Part shown: in pieces, positions 1 to 9,219 of the stretch
Layout of the letters: every line of letters begins with the position of its first letter
Position numbering within the stretch: the first letter of the stretch is position 1
From: Streptomyces sp. 2114.4
Lineage (GTDB): Bacteria > Actinomycetota > Actinomycetes > Streptomycetales > Streptomycetaceae
DNA length: 64,000 nucleotides
Direction: 5' to 3'
Assembly: GCF_900187385.1 (NCBI RefSeq)
Contig: NZ_FYEY01000001.1
Span: 7,564,001-7,628,000, forward strand
Made by a program: the position numbers and the translations under genes
The notes under the pieces: model-generated
Told to the model about the DNA's origin: nothing
Databases searched by the model: none
Seen by the model: the letters and a program-made list of their open reading frames with translations, nothing else

Positions 1-104
1 ACGAGGTCATGGAGGGCGTCCCCGAGATGATCCACGACGTGCAGGTCGAGGCCACCTTCCCCGACGGCACGAAGCTCGTCACCGTTCACGAACCCATCAA
101 CTGA
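1..104 (+). CDS. ureA: Urease gamma subunit, 3' end (partial)
   Basis: The reading frame enters from the left edge (first full codon at position 3) and gives 33 residues ending VTVHEPIN before TGA at 102-104. The segment EVMEGVPEMIHDVQVEATFPDG is typical of the C-terminus of the about 100-aa urease gamma subunit, a structural part of the nickel urease that hydrolyses urea to ammonia and carbamate in the cytoplasm. It lies 17 nt before ureB, as expected for a ureABC operon. Most of the gene and its promoter are outside the window. Confidence 0.93.
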   Translation, partial: EVMEGVPEMIHDVQVEATFPDGTKLVTVHEPIN

Positions 105-121
105 CCACGGGAGCGCAGACC

Positions 122-433
122 ATGATCCCGGGACAGATCCTCTACGCCGACGAGCCGGTGCGCCTCAACGAAGGCCTTCCCCTCACGCGCATGACCGTCC
201 TCAACGCCGCCGACCGCCCCGTCCAGGTCGGCTCCCACTACCACTTCGCCGAGGTCAATCCCGGTCTCGACTTCGACCGCGCGGCCGCGCACGGCAAGCG
301 GCTGAACGTCCCGGCCGGCTCCGCCGTGCGTTTCGAGCCCGGCATCCCCACCGAGGTCGAGCTCGTCCCCCTCGGGGGCAAGCGCATCGTCGTGGGCCTG
401 CGGGGCGAGACCGGAGGAGCTCTCGATGTCTGA
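122..433 (+). CDS. ureB: Urease beta subunit
   Basis: The 103-residue protein has the family's usual length and the core VGSHYHFAEVNPGLDFDR, where the conserved His residues and the NxxLxFDR stretch mark the small beta subunit that packs on UreC. It ends with GGKRIVVGLRG, also typical. It starts 17 nt after ureA and its stop overlaps the ureC start by 8 nt, so the three structural genes are translationally linked. It has no catalytic residues of its own; it helps build the (abc)3 trimer. Confidence 0.95.
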   Translation: MIPGQILYADEPVRLNEGLPLTRMTVLNAADRPVQVGSHYHFAEVNPGLDFDRAAAHGKRLNVPAGSAVRFEPGIPTEVELVPLGGKRIVVGLRGETGGALDV

Positions 434-2147
434 GCTGACCCGCCAGGCGTACGCCGACCTTCTCGGCCCGACCGTCGGTGACCGGATCCGGCTCGCCGAC
501 ACCGACCTCGTCATCGAGATCACCGAAGACCGCGCGGGCGGGCCCGGCAGGGCCGGCGACGAAGCGGTCTTCGGCGGCGGCAAGGTGATCCGCGAATCGA
601 TGGGCCAGTCTCGCACCACCCGCGCCGAGGGCGCCCCCGACACCGTGATCACCGGCGCGGTCGTGCTGGACCACTGGGGCGTCGTCAAGGCCGATGTCGG
701 TATCCGCGACGGGCGGATCACCGCCCTGGGCAAGGCCGGCAACCCCGACACCATGGACGGCGTCCACCCCGACCTGGTCATCGGCCCGGAGACCGAGATC
801 ATCGCCGGCAACGGCAAGATCCTGACGGCCGGTGCCATCGACACCCACGTCCACTTCATCTGCCCCCAGCAGGCGGACGAGGCGCTGGCCTCCGGCGTCA
901 CCACGATGATCGGCGGCGGCACCGGACCGGCCGAGGGCAGCAAGGCCACCACCATCACCCCCGGCGCCTGGCACGTGGCCCGGATGTTCGCGTCGATGGA
1001 CTCCCTGCCGGTCAACGTCGGACTGCTCGGCAAGGGCAACACCACCTCCCTCGCCTCGATGCGTGACCAGCTGAGGGCGGGCATCCTCGGCTTCAAGGTC
1101 CATGAGGACTGGGGCGCCACGCCCGCCGTCCTCGACGCCTGCCTGACGGTCTGCGAGGAGAGCGGCGCCCAGCTCGCGATCCACACCGACACCCTCAACG
1201 AGGCCGGCTTCCTCGGGGACACCCTCGCGGCCATCGCCGGCCGCACCATCCACGCCTTCCACGTCGAAGGTGCCGGCGGCGGCCACGCCCCCGACATGAT
1301 CGCGATGGTCTCCGAGCCGAATGTGCTCCCGGCCTCCACCAACCCCACCCGGCCGCACACCGTCAACACCGTCGAGGAACACCTCGACATGCTGATGGTC
1401 TGTCACCACCTCAACCCGGCCGTCCCCGAGGACCTGGCCTTCGCCGAGTCCCGGATCCGGCCCTCCACCATCGCGGCCGAGGACATCCTGCACGACCTCG
1501 GCGCCATCTCGATCATGTCCTCCGACGCCCAGGCCATGGGACGGATCGGTGAGGTCGTGCTGCGCACCTGGCAGACCGCCCATGTCATGAAGCGGCGCCG
1601 CGGCACCCTCCCGGGCGACGGCCGTGCCGACAACCACCGGGCCCGCCGCTATGTCGCCAAGTACACCATCAACGCGGCCCTCGCCCAGGGCATCGACCAT
1701 GTCGTCGGCTCCGTCGAGGACGGCAAGCTCGCCGACCTCGTGCTGTGGGACCCGGCGTTCTTCGGCGTCAAACCGCAGCTGGTCATCAAGGGCGGCCAGA
1801 TCGCCTATGCGCAGATGGGTGACGCCAATGCGTCCATCCCCACTCCGCAGCCGGTGCTGCCGCGGCCGATGTTCGGCGCCACCGGCAAGGCTCCGGGCGG
1901 CAACTCGGTCAACTTCGTCTCCCGGCAGGCCCTGGAGGACGCGCTTCCCGAACGTCTCGCGCTGGACAAGCCCTTCGAGGCGATCCACAGCACCCGCGGC
2001 CTCACCAAGGCCGATATGCGCAACAACGATGCCCTGCCGCGCGTCCATGTCGACCCCGACACCTTCACCGTGACCATCGACGGCGAAGCGATCGAACCGC
2101 AACCTGCGGCCGAACTTCCCATGGCCCAGCGGTACTTCCTCTTCTGA
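426..2147 (+). CDS. ureC: Urease alpha (catalytic) subunit
   Basis: The 573-residue amidohydrolase carries the full di-nickel active site: HVH at 141-143, the carbamylated Lys in GFKVHEDWG (K224), His residues in HTDTLNE and AFHVEG, the mobile-flap Cys-His-His at 326-328 and the metal-ligand Asp in SSDAQAMG (D367). Length and motifs match functional bacterial ureases, and I see no missing key residue. The ATG at 426 overlaps the end of ureB. Downstream are ureF, ureG and ureD; no ureE gene is present in the window. Confidence 0.97.
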   Translation: MSELTRQAYADLLGPTVGDRIRLADTDLVIEITEDRAGGPGRAGDEAVFGGGKVIRESMGQSRTTRAEGAPDTVITGAVVLDHWGVVKADVGIRDGRITALGKAGNPDTMDGVHPDLVIGPETEIIAGNGKILTAGAIDTHVHFICPQQADEALASGVTTMIGGGTGPAEGSKATTITPGAWHVARMFASMDSLPVNVGLLGKGNTTSLASMRDQLRAGILGFKVHEDWGATPAVLDACLTVCEESGAQLAIHTDTLNEAGFLGDTLAAIAGRTIHAFHVEGAGGGHAPDMIAMVSEPNVLPASTNPTRPHTVNTVEEHLDMLMVCHHLNPAVPEDLAFAESRIRPSTIAAEDILHDLGAISIMSSDAQAMGRIGEVVLRTWQTAHVMKRRRGTLPGDGRADNHRARRYVAKYTINAALAQGIDHVVGSVEDGKLADLVLWDPAFFGVKPQLVIKGGQIAYAQMGDANASIPTPQPVLPRPMFGATGKAPGGNSVNFVSRQALEDALPERLALDKPFEAIHSTRGLTKADMRNNDALPRVHVDPDTFTVTIDGEAIEPQPAAELPMAQRYFLF

Positions 2148-2196
2148 GACATCCGAGGAATCCGCGGAGCCCCCAGGAGCCCGAGGACGCACGCCG

Positions 2197-2280
2197 ATGC
2201 ACACCCCGATCAGTAACCCGATGAGCGCCCTGATGAACACCCCGATGAGCACCGCGATGAAGGACACGTACCACCGATGA
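2197..2280 (+). CDS. Possible 27-aa leader peptide coupled to ureF
   Basis: Between ureC and ureF an ATG at 2197 opens a 27-codon frame (MHTPISNPMSALMNTPMSTA...) whose TGA overlaps the ureF ATG as ATGA. It contains six Met and two His, and its DNA is built from repeated CCGATGAGC-like units. No family is recognised. It could be a true small protein, a translational-coupling leader for ureF, or chance reading of a repeat. The run CCAGGAGC at 2173-2180 is the only ribosome-binding-site-like sequence and sits about 16 nt upstream, further than normal. Confidence 0.3.
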   Translation: MHTPISNPMSALMNTPMSTAMKDTYHR

Positions 2281-2951
2281 GCCGCGCAGCGCTGCTCGTC
2301 CTCGCCGACGGCCGGTTCCCCGCCGGAGGGCACGCCCACTCCGGCGGCGCCGAACCGGCCGTCACCGCGGGACGCATCAAGGACGCCGCCACCCTGGAGA
2401 CCTTCTGCCGGGGCCGGCTGCACACCGCGGGCCTGGTCGCCGCGGGGCTCGCCGCCGCGGCCGCGGACGGCCACGACCCGCTCCTCCTGGACGACGCCGC
2501 CGACGCCCGTACGCCCGTACCCGCGCTGCGGCAGGTCGCCCGGCGGCTCGGCCGGCAGATGATGCGGGCCGCCCGTGCGACCTGGCCGAGCCAGGCGCTG
2601 GACGCGCTCGCCGCGGCCCGTCCCCGGGGCGCCCACCAGCCCGTTGTCCTGGGCCTGGCTGCCCGCTCCGCGGGTCTGCAGCCGCTCGATGCCGCATACG
2701 CCGCGGCCTACGAGAACATCAGCGGCCCGGCCACCGCGGCCGTCCGGCTGCTGAGCCTGGACCCCTTCGACGCCACCGCCGTGCTCGCACGTCTCACCGC
2801 CGATCTCGACCAGGTCGCACAGCAGGCCGCCGACGCCGCGCTGCGGATCGCGGCCGAAGGAACCGGCGCACTGCCCGCGGCCTCCGCGCCGCTGCTCGAC
2901 ATCACTGCCCAACAGCACGCCGCCTGGCCGGTTCGGCTCTTCGCGTCCTGA
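2277..2951 (+). CDS. ureF: Urease accessory protein UreF
   Basis: The 224-residue, mostly helical protein begins LLVLADGRFPAGGHAHSGGAE, the UreF signature (D-x-x-x-P-x-G-x-x-x-H-S-x-G-x-E). UreF joins UreD and UreG in the apo-urease activation complex and is thought to gate GTPase activity of UreG during nickel insertion. It follows ureC by 129 nt, a gap filled by a small Met-rich frame, and precedes ureG by 55 nt. The ATG at 2277 aligns with the family N-terminus. Confidence 0.92.
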   Translation: MSRAALLVLADGRFPAGGHAHSGGAEPAVTAGRIKDAATLETFCRGRLHTAGLVAAGLAAAAADGHDPLLLDDAADARTPVPALRQVARRLGRQMMRAARATWPSQALDALAAARPRGAHQPVVLGLAARSAGLQPLDAAYAAAYENISGPATAAVRLLSLDPFDATAVLARLTADLDQVAQQAADAALRIAAEGTGALPAASAPLLDITAQQHAAWPVRLFAS

Positions 2952-3006
2952 CCCTCGCGGCCGTCCCACCCGACCCACGCCGCTGCACCCCACCACCGGA
3001 GTGACC

Positions 3007-3698
<692 letters not shown>

Positions 3699-3702
<4 letters not shown>

Positions 3703-4541
3703 CCCTCGCACTCCCCACGCCGGAGGCGGGCCGCGCCGTCGCCGGGCTGTGCGCCACCGCCCGTATCGTCGCGCGGGCCGACGGGCAGGGGATCACCCGG
3801 CTGCCCGTCCTCGACGGCGACGGCCCGTTCGCGCTGCGCCGTATCCGCGGATACGGAAACCAGGCCAGGGTCTGCGTCGTGGGCGCCATGAGCGCCCCGC
3901 TCGGCGGCGACCGGCTGGGCATCGAAGCCACCGCCGAGGCGGGCAGCGCCCTGCACCTCACGGCCGCCGCCGCGACCGTCGCGCTGCCCGGCCGTACGGG
4001 GGAACACGCCCGCTACGACGTGTGGTTGACGGTGGGTGAGGGCGCACGTCTCGACTGGCTGCCCGAACCGCTGATCTCGGCGGCGGGCAGCGACCTGCGG
4101 ATGACCACCACCGTTGAGCTGGCCCCCACCGCACGCCTGGTGCTCCGCGAGGAACAGGTCCTGGGCCGCAGCGGGGAGCCGGCCGGCGCCCTGCGCAGCC
4201 GGCTCACCGTCCGCCGGGCGGGCCGGACCCTGCTCGACCAGGAGACGGCGTATGGGCCCGGCGTCCCCGGCTGGGACACCTCGGCCGTCCTGGACGGGCA
4301 CCGCGCTCTCGGTCAACTCCTGGTCATCGGGCCGGAGTTCGAGGAGCGACCGGTCGAGGTGCGGCTGCTCGGCGGCGCGGCGGGCGAGCGGTCCGATGAC
4401 GGCGTGGGGCAGGGCGTCCTGGCGCCGCTTGCGGGCCCGGGGGCCCTGGCCACGGCCGTGGCCCCGGACGCGCTGCGGCTGCGGCGCCTGCTGGACGAGG
4501 CCGCCGGGAGCGCGGCCGTGGGGAGTGCGGCCGCCGAGTGA
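3699..4541 (+). CDS. ureD: Urease accessory protein UreD (UreH)
   Basis: With ATG at 3699 (ATGA overlap with ureG) the protein is 280 aa and all beta-rich. Stretches such as LHLTAAAATVALPG, DVWLTVGEGARLDWLPEPLI and GRTLLDQETAYGPG correspond to the UreD scaffold that docks on apo-urease and passes nickel from UreG. A longer frame from 3657 is possible but would overlap ureG by 46 nt. The C-terminus is Ala/Gly-rich. It is the last gene of the urease operon and converges with the Roadblock module 16 nt later. Confidence 0.9.
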
Positions 4542-4557
4542 CGGCGGCCGCGTCGCC

Positions 4558-4932
4558 TCACACCTCCAGATCGGACTCCAAACGGGCGAGGCGGAGGCGC
4601 GCCAGCGCAAGGTTGGCGCGCTTGCGGTCCAGCACCAGATAGAGGAAGAGGCCGCTGCCGTTCTTTCCCGTCACCGGTCGGATGATGTGGTACTGCGTGG
4701 TCAGGGTGATGAGCATGTCCTCGATGGCGCCCTGGAGTTCCAGCATCTCCATGGTGCGCATCTTTGCCCGTACGACATCGGTATTGCCGGCCGCCGCGAC
4801 ATTGAGGTCCAGAGTCTGCTTGTCGCCCAGGGTGGCCAGGGCCATTCCGCTGGTGTAATCGACCAGGGCAACGCCGACCGCGCCCTCGATGGTCGACATC
4901 GCGTCGGCGAGAGCGGATTCCAGTTGAGCCAT
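4558..4932 (-). CDS. Roadblock/LC7-type protein (paralogue C)
   Basis: A 124-aa soluble alpha/beta protein. The opening SALADAMSTIEGAVGVALVDYTSGMALATLG resembles the first helix and strand of Roadblock/LC7 (MglB-like) proteins, which typically regulate small GTPases. It shares an unusual C-terminal pattern, YHIIRPV then LYLVLDRKRANLALARLRL, with the gene at 6389-6772, so the two are clearly paralogues. It is last in a four-gene minus-strand set. The start is ATG at 4932; an AAAGG lies about 12 nt upstream. The molecular partner is unknown. Confidence 0.75.
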   Translation of the reverse strand: MAQLESALADAMSTIEGAVGVALVDYTSGMALATLGDKQTLDLNVAAAGNTDVVRAKMRTMEMLELQGAIEDMLITLTTQYHIIRPVTGKNGSGLFLYLVLDRKRANLALARLRLARLESDLEV

Positions 4933-5046
4933 GAGGGGTTCAGACCTTTCGATTCCTTGATGGTTAAGCCGGGTGTTTACGGTGTGCGGTGTGCGGGTCT
5001 CCGGACTTCCGGGATCTGCGTTCGTGCGGGTGCGGGCGGGGAGCGC

Positions 5047-5427
5047 CTACCGGCGGGGCTGCGCGTCCACCAGGGCGCCGATCCGTTCCGCGGCCCTTCT
5101 GGCCTGCAGATGGAGCCGCCCCACGTTGGTGTCCGGGCTTGCCACGGCGGTCAGGACCGCCCGCCGTCCGGCCGAATAGGCCGCGATATAGCCGTCGGCG
5201 CCGCGCGTCAGGGATTCCTCGAAGGGACCCTGTCCGGTCGCGTCGGTGAGTCGTTTGGCGACGCCGATCGCGGCGGCGGTGAGGGCGGCCAGGCCGTCCG
5301 GCTCGATATCGGGCAGGTCATGGGCGATCACCATGCCGTCCACGCTCGCCACCATCCCGCCCTGGAAATGGCGTACTTGATCGCGCAGCGTATGCAATTC
5401 CTCCCGTATCCGGGGTTCTATCGTCAT
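5047..5427 (-). CDS. Roadblock/LC7 domain protein (MglB-like)
   Basis: ATG at 5427 with AAGGAG 7 nt upstream gives a 126-aa protein; longer in-frame starts lack a ribosome-binding site. The core, GGMVASVDGMVIAHDLPD...LAALTAAAIGVAKRLTD...GYIAAYSAGRRAVLTAVA, is the classic Roadblock fold seen in bacterial MglB and in conservon CvnB proteins. It differs from its two neighbours of the same general fold, so the module holds at least two Roadblock subtypes. No CvnA kinase, DUF742 (CvnC) or CvnD GTPase gene is adjacent. Confidence 0.8.
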   Translation of the reverse strand: MTIEPRIREELHTLRDQVRHFQGGMVASVDGMVIAHDLPDIEPDGLAALTAAAIGVAKRLTDATGQGPFEESLTRGADGYIAAYSAGRRAVLTAVASPDTNVGRLHLQARRAAERIGALVDAQPRR

Positions 5428-5497
5428 CAGTCTCCTTTTCACGGCGTGCCTTCTGATGACGCGCCTCATGGGGTGCACGGTCTTCGTGCGCAAGGGC

Positions 5498-6346
5498 TCA
5501 CAGGTTTTCCTCCAACGCCGTACGCAGTCGGACAAGGAGGGCAATATCCGGATCGGTGGTATCGAGGACATCCGGTGCCGGTAGGTGCCAGGTCGCGGCG
5601 GTGTCTCCTGCGGCGACGGGGTCGGGGCCGTTCAGGCAGGCGCCGGGCCGCCGCCGGGGGAGCGGGGTGGGCGCCCGGGGGACGTGGACGAGGCCGACGG
5701 CGGCGAGGCGGCGGATGTCGAGCAGTGTCCCGAACGCGGACTGGCCCAGTGCCCGGGCGAGTTCAGGGGGCGTGTGCCGGCCGTCGGCGTGGTCGAGCAG
5801 CCGTCGTTGGCGGCTGGTGGTGGGGGCCGGGATGCGCGGGCTGACGGGAACGACGGGTGAGGAGTCGACCGCCGACCAGGGGAGGAGCCGGTCGAGCAGC
5901 AGGCGGCGGCGGGCTGTCGCCTGCTGGAGGGCGAGGACGCTGACCGGGCGTATGACGCCCAGCCAGTGCCCGGCACCGGGGGTGAAGGAAGTGGTTTCGG
6001 GTGCCAGTGGCAGGGCGAAGAACGCGGCGTCGAGCAGCGCGGCGAGGTGGCATATCTCCAGCTCCCCCTGGGACAGCCAGCCCTTGCTGACCAGGAATTG
6101 GCCGCCGTCCTGCCGCGGCCCTGCCGTTTCGGCGGCGTACTGCCAGCCCTCCGGCGGCAGTTTGCCGGACGCGGTGAGCCGTGGGCCGAGTCCGGGGGCG
6201 GTGGTGCTCTCGATGCAGTAGACCGCACCGTCGAGAAGGTAGAGGCAGCCGTGCGGGCCGCTGAGGGCGCCGGTGACGCGTTCGGCGGCGCACCGGTCGA
6301 GCAGCCCGGCCGGGGCGGGCGGGTGAGGAGATATGGGCAGGCCCAT
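5498..6346 (-). CDS. PATAN/DUF4388-like protein with C-terminal winged-helix-like region
   Basis: A 282-residue soluble protein starting at ATG 6346 behind AAGGGAA. Residues about 12-85 (LLDRCAAERVTGALSGPHGCLYLLDGAVYCIESTTAPGLG...) resemble the DUF4388/PATAN domain (small-molecule or phospho-signal adaptor with the G-x-L-x-F...G-x-x-x-x-A pattern). The region SRQRRLLDHADGRHTPPELARALGQSAFGTLLDIRRLAAVGLV looks like a winged-helix module as found at the end of other PATAN proteins. It sits between Roadblock genes and probably forms a complex with them. Family assignment is by pattern only. Confidence 0.6.
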   Translation of the reverse strand: MGLPISPHPPAPAGLLDRCAAERVTGALSGPHGCLYLLDGAVYCIESTTAPGLGPRLTASGKLPPEGWQYAAETAGPRQDGGQFLVSKGWLSQGELEICHLAALLDAAFFALPLAPETTSFTPGAGHWLGVIRPVSVLALQQATARRRLLLDRLLPWSAVDSSPVVPVSPRIPAPTTSRQRRLLDHADGRHTPPELARALGQSAFGTLLDIRRLAAVGLVHVPRAPTPLPRRRPGACLNGPDPVAAGDTAATWHLPAPDVLDTTDPDIALLVRLRTALEENL

Positions 6347-6388
6347 GGCTGTTCCCTTACCGTTCGTGCGGTGTGGCGGGGCGCGCCG

Positions 6389-6772
6389 TCAGGACGCGAC
6401 CAGCTCCGCCGCCAGATCGCGCAGTCGGAGCCGGGCGACGGCGAGATTGGCCTGTGTGCGGTCCAGCCAGAGGTAGAGATAGGTCTGGCTGTCGAAGGCC
6501 GTGTGCACAAAACGGATGAGGTGGTAGCTTCCCGCAGCCGTGATGATGAGGTCTTCGAGGTCCGGGCCGGCGGCGCCGGTGGTGTCGAAGGTGGCGTTGC
6601 GTGCGACGGTCTGCACCACCTCGGCGGTGTCCGCGGCGGCCGCGTCGTGATCGTCATGCGGTGCCTGCCCGGCCGTGCCGAGAGTCAGACCACTGGTCCA
6701 GTCGATCAGTCCGGCGCACCGGACGCCGGGGATCCCCATTGCTTGGGACAACACCTGATCGATTCCCGGCAC
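6389..6772 (-). CDS. Roadblock/LC7-type protein (paralogue A)
   Basis: GTG at 6772 is chosen because AAGGAG lies just upstream; the frame open further upstream lacks coding character. The 127-aa protein (VPGIDQVLSQAMGIPGVRCAGLID...) matches the gene at 4558-4932 in its second half: EDLIITAAGSYHLIRFVH and LYLWLDRTQANLAVARLRLRDL. It is the first gene of the minus-strand module, so the operon promoter should lie in the non-coding stretch above 6772. It probably forms Roadblock-type homo- or heterodimers with its neighbours. Confidence 0.7.
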   Translation of the reverse strand: MPGIDQVLSQAMGIPGVRCAGLIDWTSGLTLGTAGQAPHDDHDAAAADTAEVVQTVARNATFDTTGAAGPDLEDLIITAAGSYHLIRFVHTAFDSQTYLYLWLDRTQANLAVARLRLRDLAAELVAS

Positions 6773-7412
6773 TTCGGCTCTCCTTCGCGACGGTCCGGAC
6801 GCGGCGTGAAAACGCCGAAGCCCTCCCTTGTGGCGGTGAGTGGGAGAGCCTTCACGGAAGGTTACTGAAGGTGTGCGGCTGGCACATGCCCGATGGGCAG
6901 GTCTACGGCAATTGACGAATTCTCGCCCCTGCACGCCCCTCCGGGAGCCATTGCGCCGCTCCGTGCTCCAGCAGGTCAGCCAGGGCGGTGAACTCTGCGC
7001 CGAGTGGCCTCACCCGGCAGCGAGCTGCGCTGTTGGCCCGTCAACGCCGCGTCACCGCAGCCCCGTTGAGGGTCCCACGGGTGGGGCGGGGGTGACACGG
7101 GATTCCGACCGGACGCCCTGATTCGTTGGCCGGAATGGTGAGGTTCCGCTGCACTCTCCGGCCGTTCGCCGCCGCTCGGCCGGGTCGGCGTCCGCGTCAC
7201 CGAGGCGCCGGCGCAGCACTCACCGCACTTCGCGGCCGGACGGAGGCCGGCACCCTCACCGGCCGCCTCCGGCGGCGTCGAAAAAAACCTACAGGTTGGT
7301 AAAGAAGTGTGCGTCAGGCCTGTTCAGGAGGGGAGGCCACACGTCAGGATCCCTCCGTAAGTCCATGAACCATCCCGCCACCAGTGCATCCCACGCAGGG
7401 GGAATCAGCCAC
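6773..7412. other. Intergenic region between the Roadblock operon and slpD-like gene
   Basis: This stretch of about 640 nt separates divergent genes and should carry both promoters. A TTGACG occurs at 6912-6917 and a short perfect palindrome AACCTACAGGTT at 7286-7297, next to an A-run (7281-7287) about 115 nt before the hydrolase start. No convincing gene, RNA or -10 element was recognised; short open frames here lack ribosome-binding sites and normal codon bias. Confidence 0.4.
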
Positions 7413-9053
7413 GTGAGAAGAACAGCAGCGCTCGGCGCCGCCGGCACCCTGGTGACCGGCGCGCTCCTCGCCGGAGCGATATCCGCCACGCCCGCCAGCG
7501 CGGGCGACAAGCACCAGCGCGGTTCTGCCGAAGCGCGCGGTGTGGCGATCGCCGCCGCGCGCGCGGCCAAGAAGGGCATCAACTGGCAGGCCTGTCCCGC
7601 CGACTGGGGCCTCAAGCCGCCCATCCAGTGCGGCTATGTCACGGTCCCGCTCGACTACGCACGGCCCAACGGCCGTACGATCAAGGTCGCGGTGGACCGG
7701 GCCGTCAGCACCGGCAGCAAGAAGGAACGTCAGGGCGCCCTCGTCTACAACCCCGGCGGACCCGGCGGTTCGGGCATGAAGTTCCCGGCCCGCATCACCA
7801 CCAAGAGCGCCCTGTGGGCCAAGACCGCCAAGGCGTACGACTTTGTCGGCTTCGACCCCCGGGGCGTAGGCCACTCCGCGCCGATCTCCTGCATGGACCC
7901 GCAGGAGTTCGTCAAGGCACCCAAGGCCGACCCGGTGCCGGGCAGCGAGGCCGACAAGCTCGCCCAGCGCAAGCTCGCCAAGGAGTACGCCGACGGCTGT
8001 GCCGAGCGCAGCGGCGATCTGCTGCCGTACATGACGACCAAGAACACCGTCCGCGACCTCGATGTGATCCGGGCCGGGCTCGGTGAGAAGAAGCTGAACT
8101 ACCTGGGAGTTTCGTACGGCACCTACCTGGGCGCCGTCTACGGGACGCTCTTCCCGGGCCACGTGCGCCGGATGCTCGTCGACAGCGTCGTCAACCCGGC
8201 CCGCGAGAACATCTGGTACCAGGCCAACCTCGACCAGGACGTCGCCTTCGAGACGCGTTGGGGCGACTGGAAGAAGTGGGTCGCCAAGAACGACGCCACC
8301 TACCACATCGGGGACACCCCCGAGAAGGTTCAGGCGGCGTGGGAGAAGCTGCGCGCGACCGCGAAGAAGAACCCCATCAGCGGTGTCGTCGGCCCCGCCG
8401 AGCTGACCGGCTTCTTCCAGAACGCGCCGTACTACGACTCCATGTGGGCCCCGGTCGCCGAGGTCTGGAGCGCGTACGTCTCCGGCAACACCAAGCCACT
8501 GGTGGAGAACGCCGGCCCGAACCTTCTGGATCTCGCGGGCAACAAATCGGCGGAGAACGGCAACGCCGTCTACACGGCCGTCGAGTGCAACGACACCAAG
8601 TGGCCCACCAGCTGGCAGAAGTGGGACCGCGACAACACCCGCATCCACCAGCAGGCACCGTTCATGACCTGGTCCAACGCCTGGATGAACCTGCCCTGCG
8701 CCACCTGGCCGGTCAAGCAGCAGCGACCGGTCGAGGTCCGGACCGGGAAGGGGCTGCCGAGTGTTCTGATCGTGCAGAGCACCCGTGACGCGGCCACGCC
8801 GTACGACGGCGCGGTCGAGCTGCACCACCGTTTCAAGGGCTCGCGTCTGATCACCGAGCGGGACGCCGGATCGCACGGTGTCACCGGTCAGGTCAACCCC
8901 TGCATCAACGACCGGGTCGACGCGTACTTCCTGGAAGGGAAGACCGACGCCAAGGACGTGACGTGCGCTCCGCACGCCACGCCCCAGCCGAGCAAGTCGA
9001 CGGCGAAGGCCGCCGCCAAGGGTGCCTCCGGCCTTCCGGGCGTTGCCTGGTAA
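7413..9053 (+). CDS. Secreted alpha/beta hydrolase, tripeptidyl aminopeptidase type (SlpD/TAP-like)
   Basis: GTG at 7413 behind AGGGGGA gives a 546-aa precursor with a signal peptide (VRRTAALGAAGTLVTGALLAG..., cleavage near TPASA-GD). The mature enzyme has the oxyanion stretch NPGGPGGSG, the nucleophile elbow GVSYGTYLG (Ser234), and near the C-terminus STRDAATPYDGA and GSHGVTG for the Asp and His of the triad. This arrangement is typical of Streptomyces S33 tripeptidyl aminopeptidases (Tap, SlpD/E) that trim N-terminal peptides from secreted proteins. An in-frame ATG at 7365 is a possible alternative start. Two hairpins follow the stop. Confidence 0.88.
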   Translation: MRRTAALGAAGTLVTGALLAGAISATPASAGDKHQRGSAEARGVAIAAARAAKKGINWQACPADWGLKPPIQCGYVTVPLDYARPNGRTIKVAVDRAVSTGSKKERQGALVYNPGGPGGSGMKFPARITTKSALWAKTAKAYDFVGFDPRGVGHSAPISCMDPQEFVKAPKADPVPGSEADKLAQRKLAKEYADGCAERSGDLLPYMTTKNTVRDLDVIRAGLGEKKLNYLGVSYGTYLGAVYGTLFPGHVRRMLVDSVVNPARENIWYQANLDQDVAFETRWGDWKKWVAKNDATYHIGDTPEKVQAAWEKLRATAKKNPISGVVGPAELTGFFQNAPYYDSMWAPVAEVWSAYVSGNTKPLVENAGPNLLDLAGNKSAENGNAVYTAVECNDTKWPTSWQKWDRDNTRIHQQAPFMTWSNAWMNLPCATWPVKQQRPVEVRTGKGLPSVLIVQSTRDAATPYDGAVELHHRFKGSRLITERDAGSHGVTGQVNPCINDRVDAYFLEGKTDAKDVTCAPHATPQPSKSTAKAAAKGASGLPGVAW

Positions 9054-9075
9054 CGGCGGGGACACCACCGGCATG

Positions 9076-9102
9076 TCACGCCGTCATGACATGACGGCGT
9101 GA
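9076..9102. terminator. Perfect inverted repeat after the hydrolase gene
   Basis: TCACGCCGTCATG (9076-9088) and its exact complement (9090-9102) are separated by one base. It lies 22 nt after the hydrolase stop and may act as the first of two tandem hairpins, or as a protein-binding palindrome. Confidence 0.55.
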
Positions 9103-9116
9103 TGTGACGGTACGGA

Positions 9117-9146
9117 GCGGCGGCCGGGAAACCTCCCGGCCGCCGC
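9117..9146. terminator. Bidirectional terminator hairpin
   Basis: GCGGCGGCCGGGA (9117-9129), a 4-nt loop AACC, and the exact complement (9134-9146) form a 13-bp GC-rich stem between convergent genes (hydrolase on +, PARG-like on -). There is only a weak T tail, which is usual for streptomycetes. Confidence 0.8.
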
Positions 9147-9219
9147 TTCCGTCACCGGGGCGCGAGGGCGCCCGGTCCGCTCGGCCCGCCCCGCCCCACA
9201 CCCCCACCGTCACTGCTGC

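Noticed and set aside
4114..5844. 576-codon plus-strand frame over ureD and the Roadblock genes
   Set aside because: It crosses two well-supported gene sets on opposite strands, and has no start signal or family match.
4558..6772. Classical conservon (cvn) operon
   Set aside because: Roadblock proteins suggested it, but the sensor kinase, DUF742 and GTPase genes are all absent.
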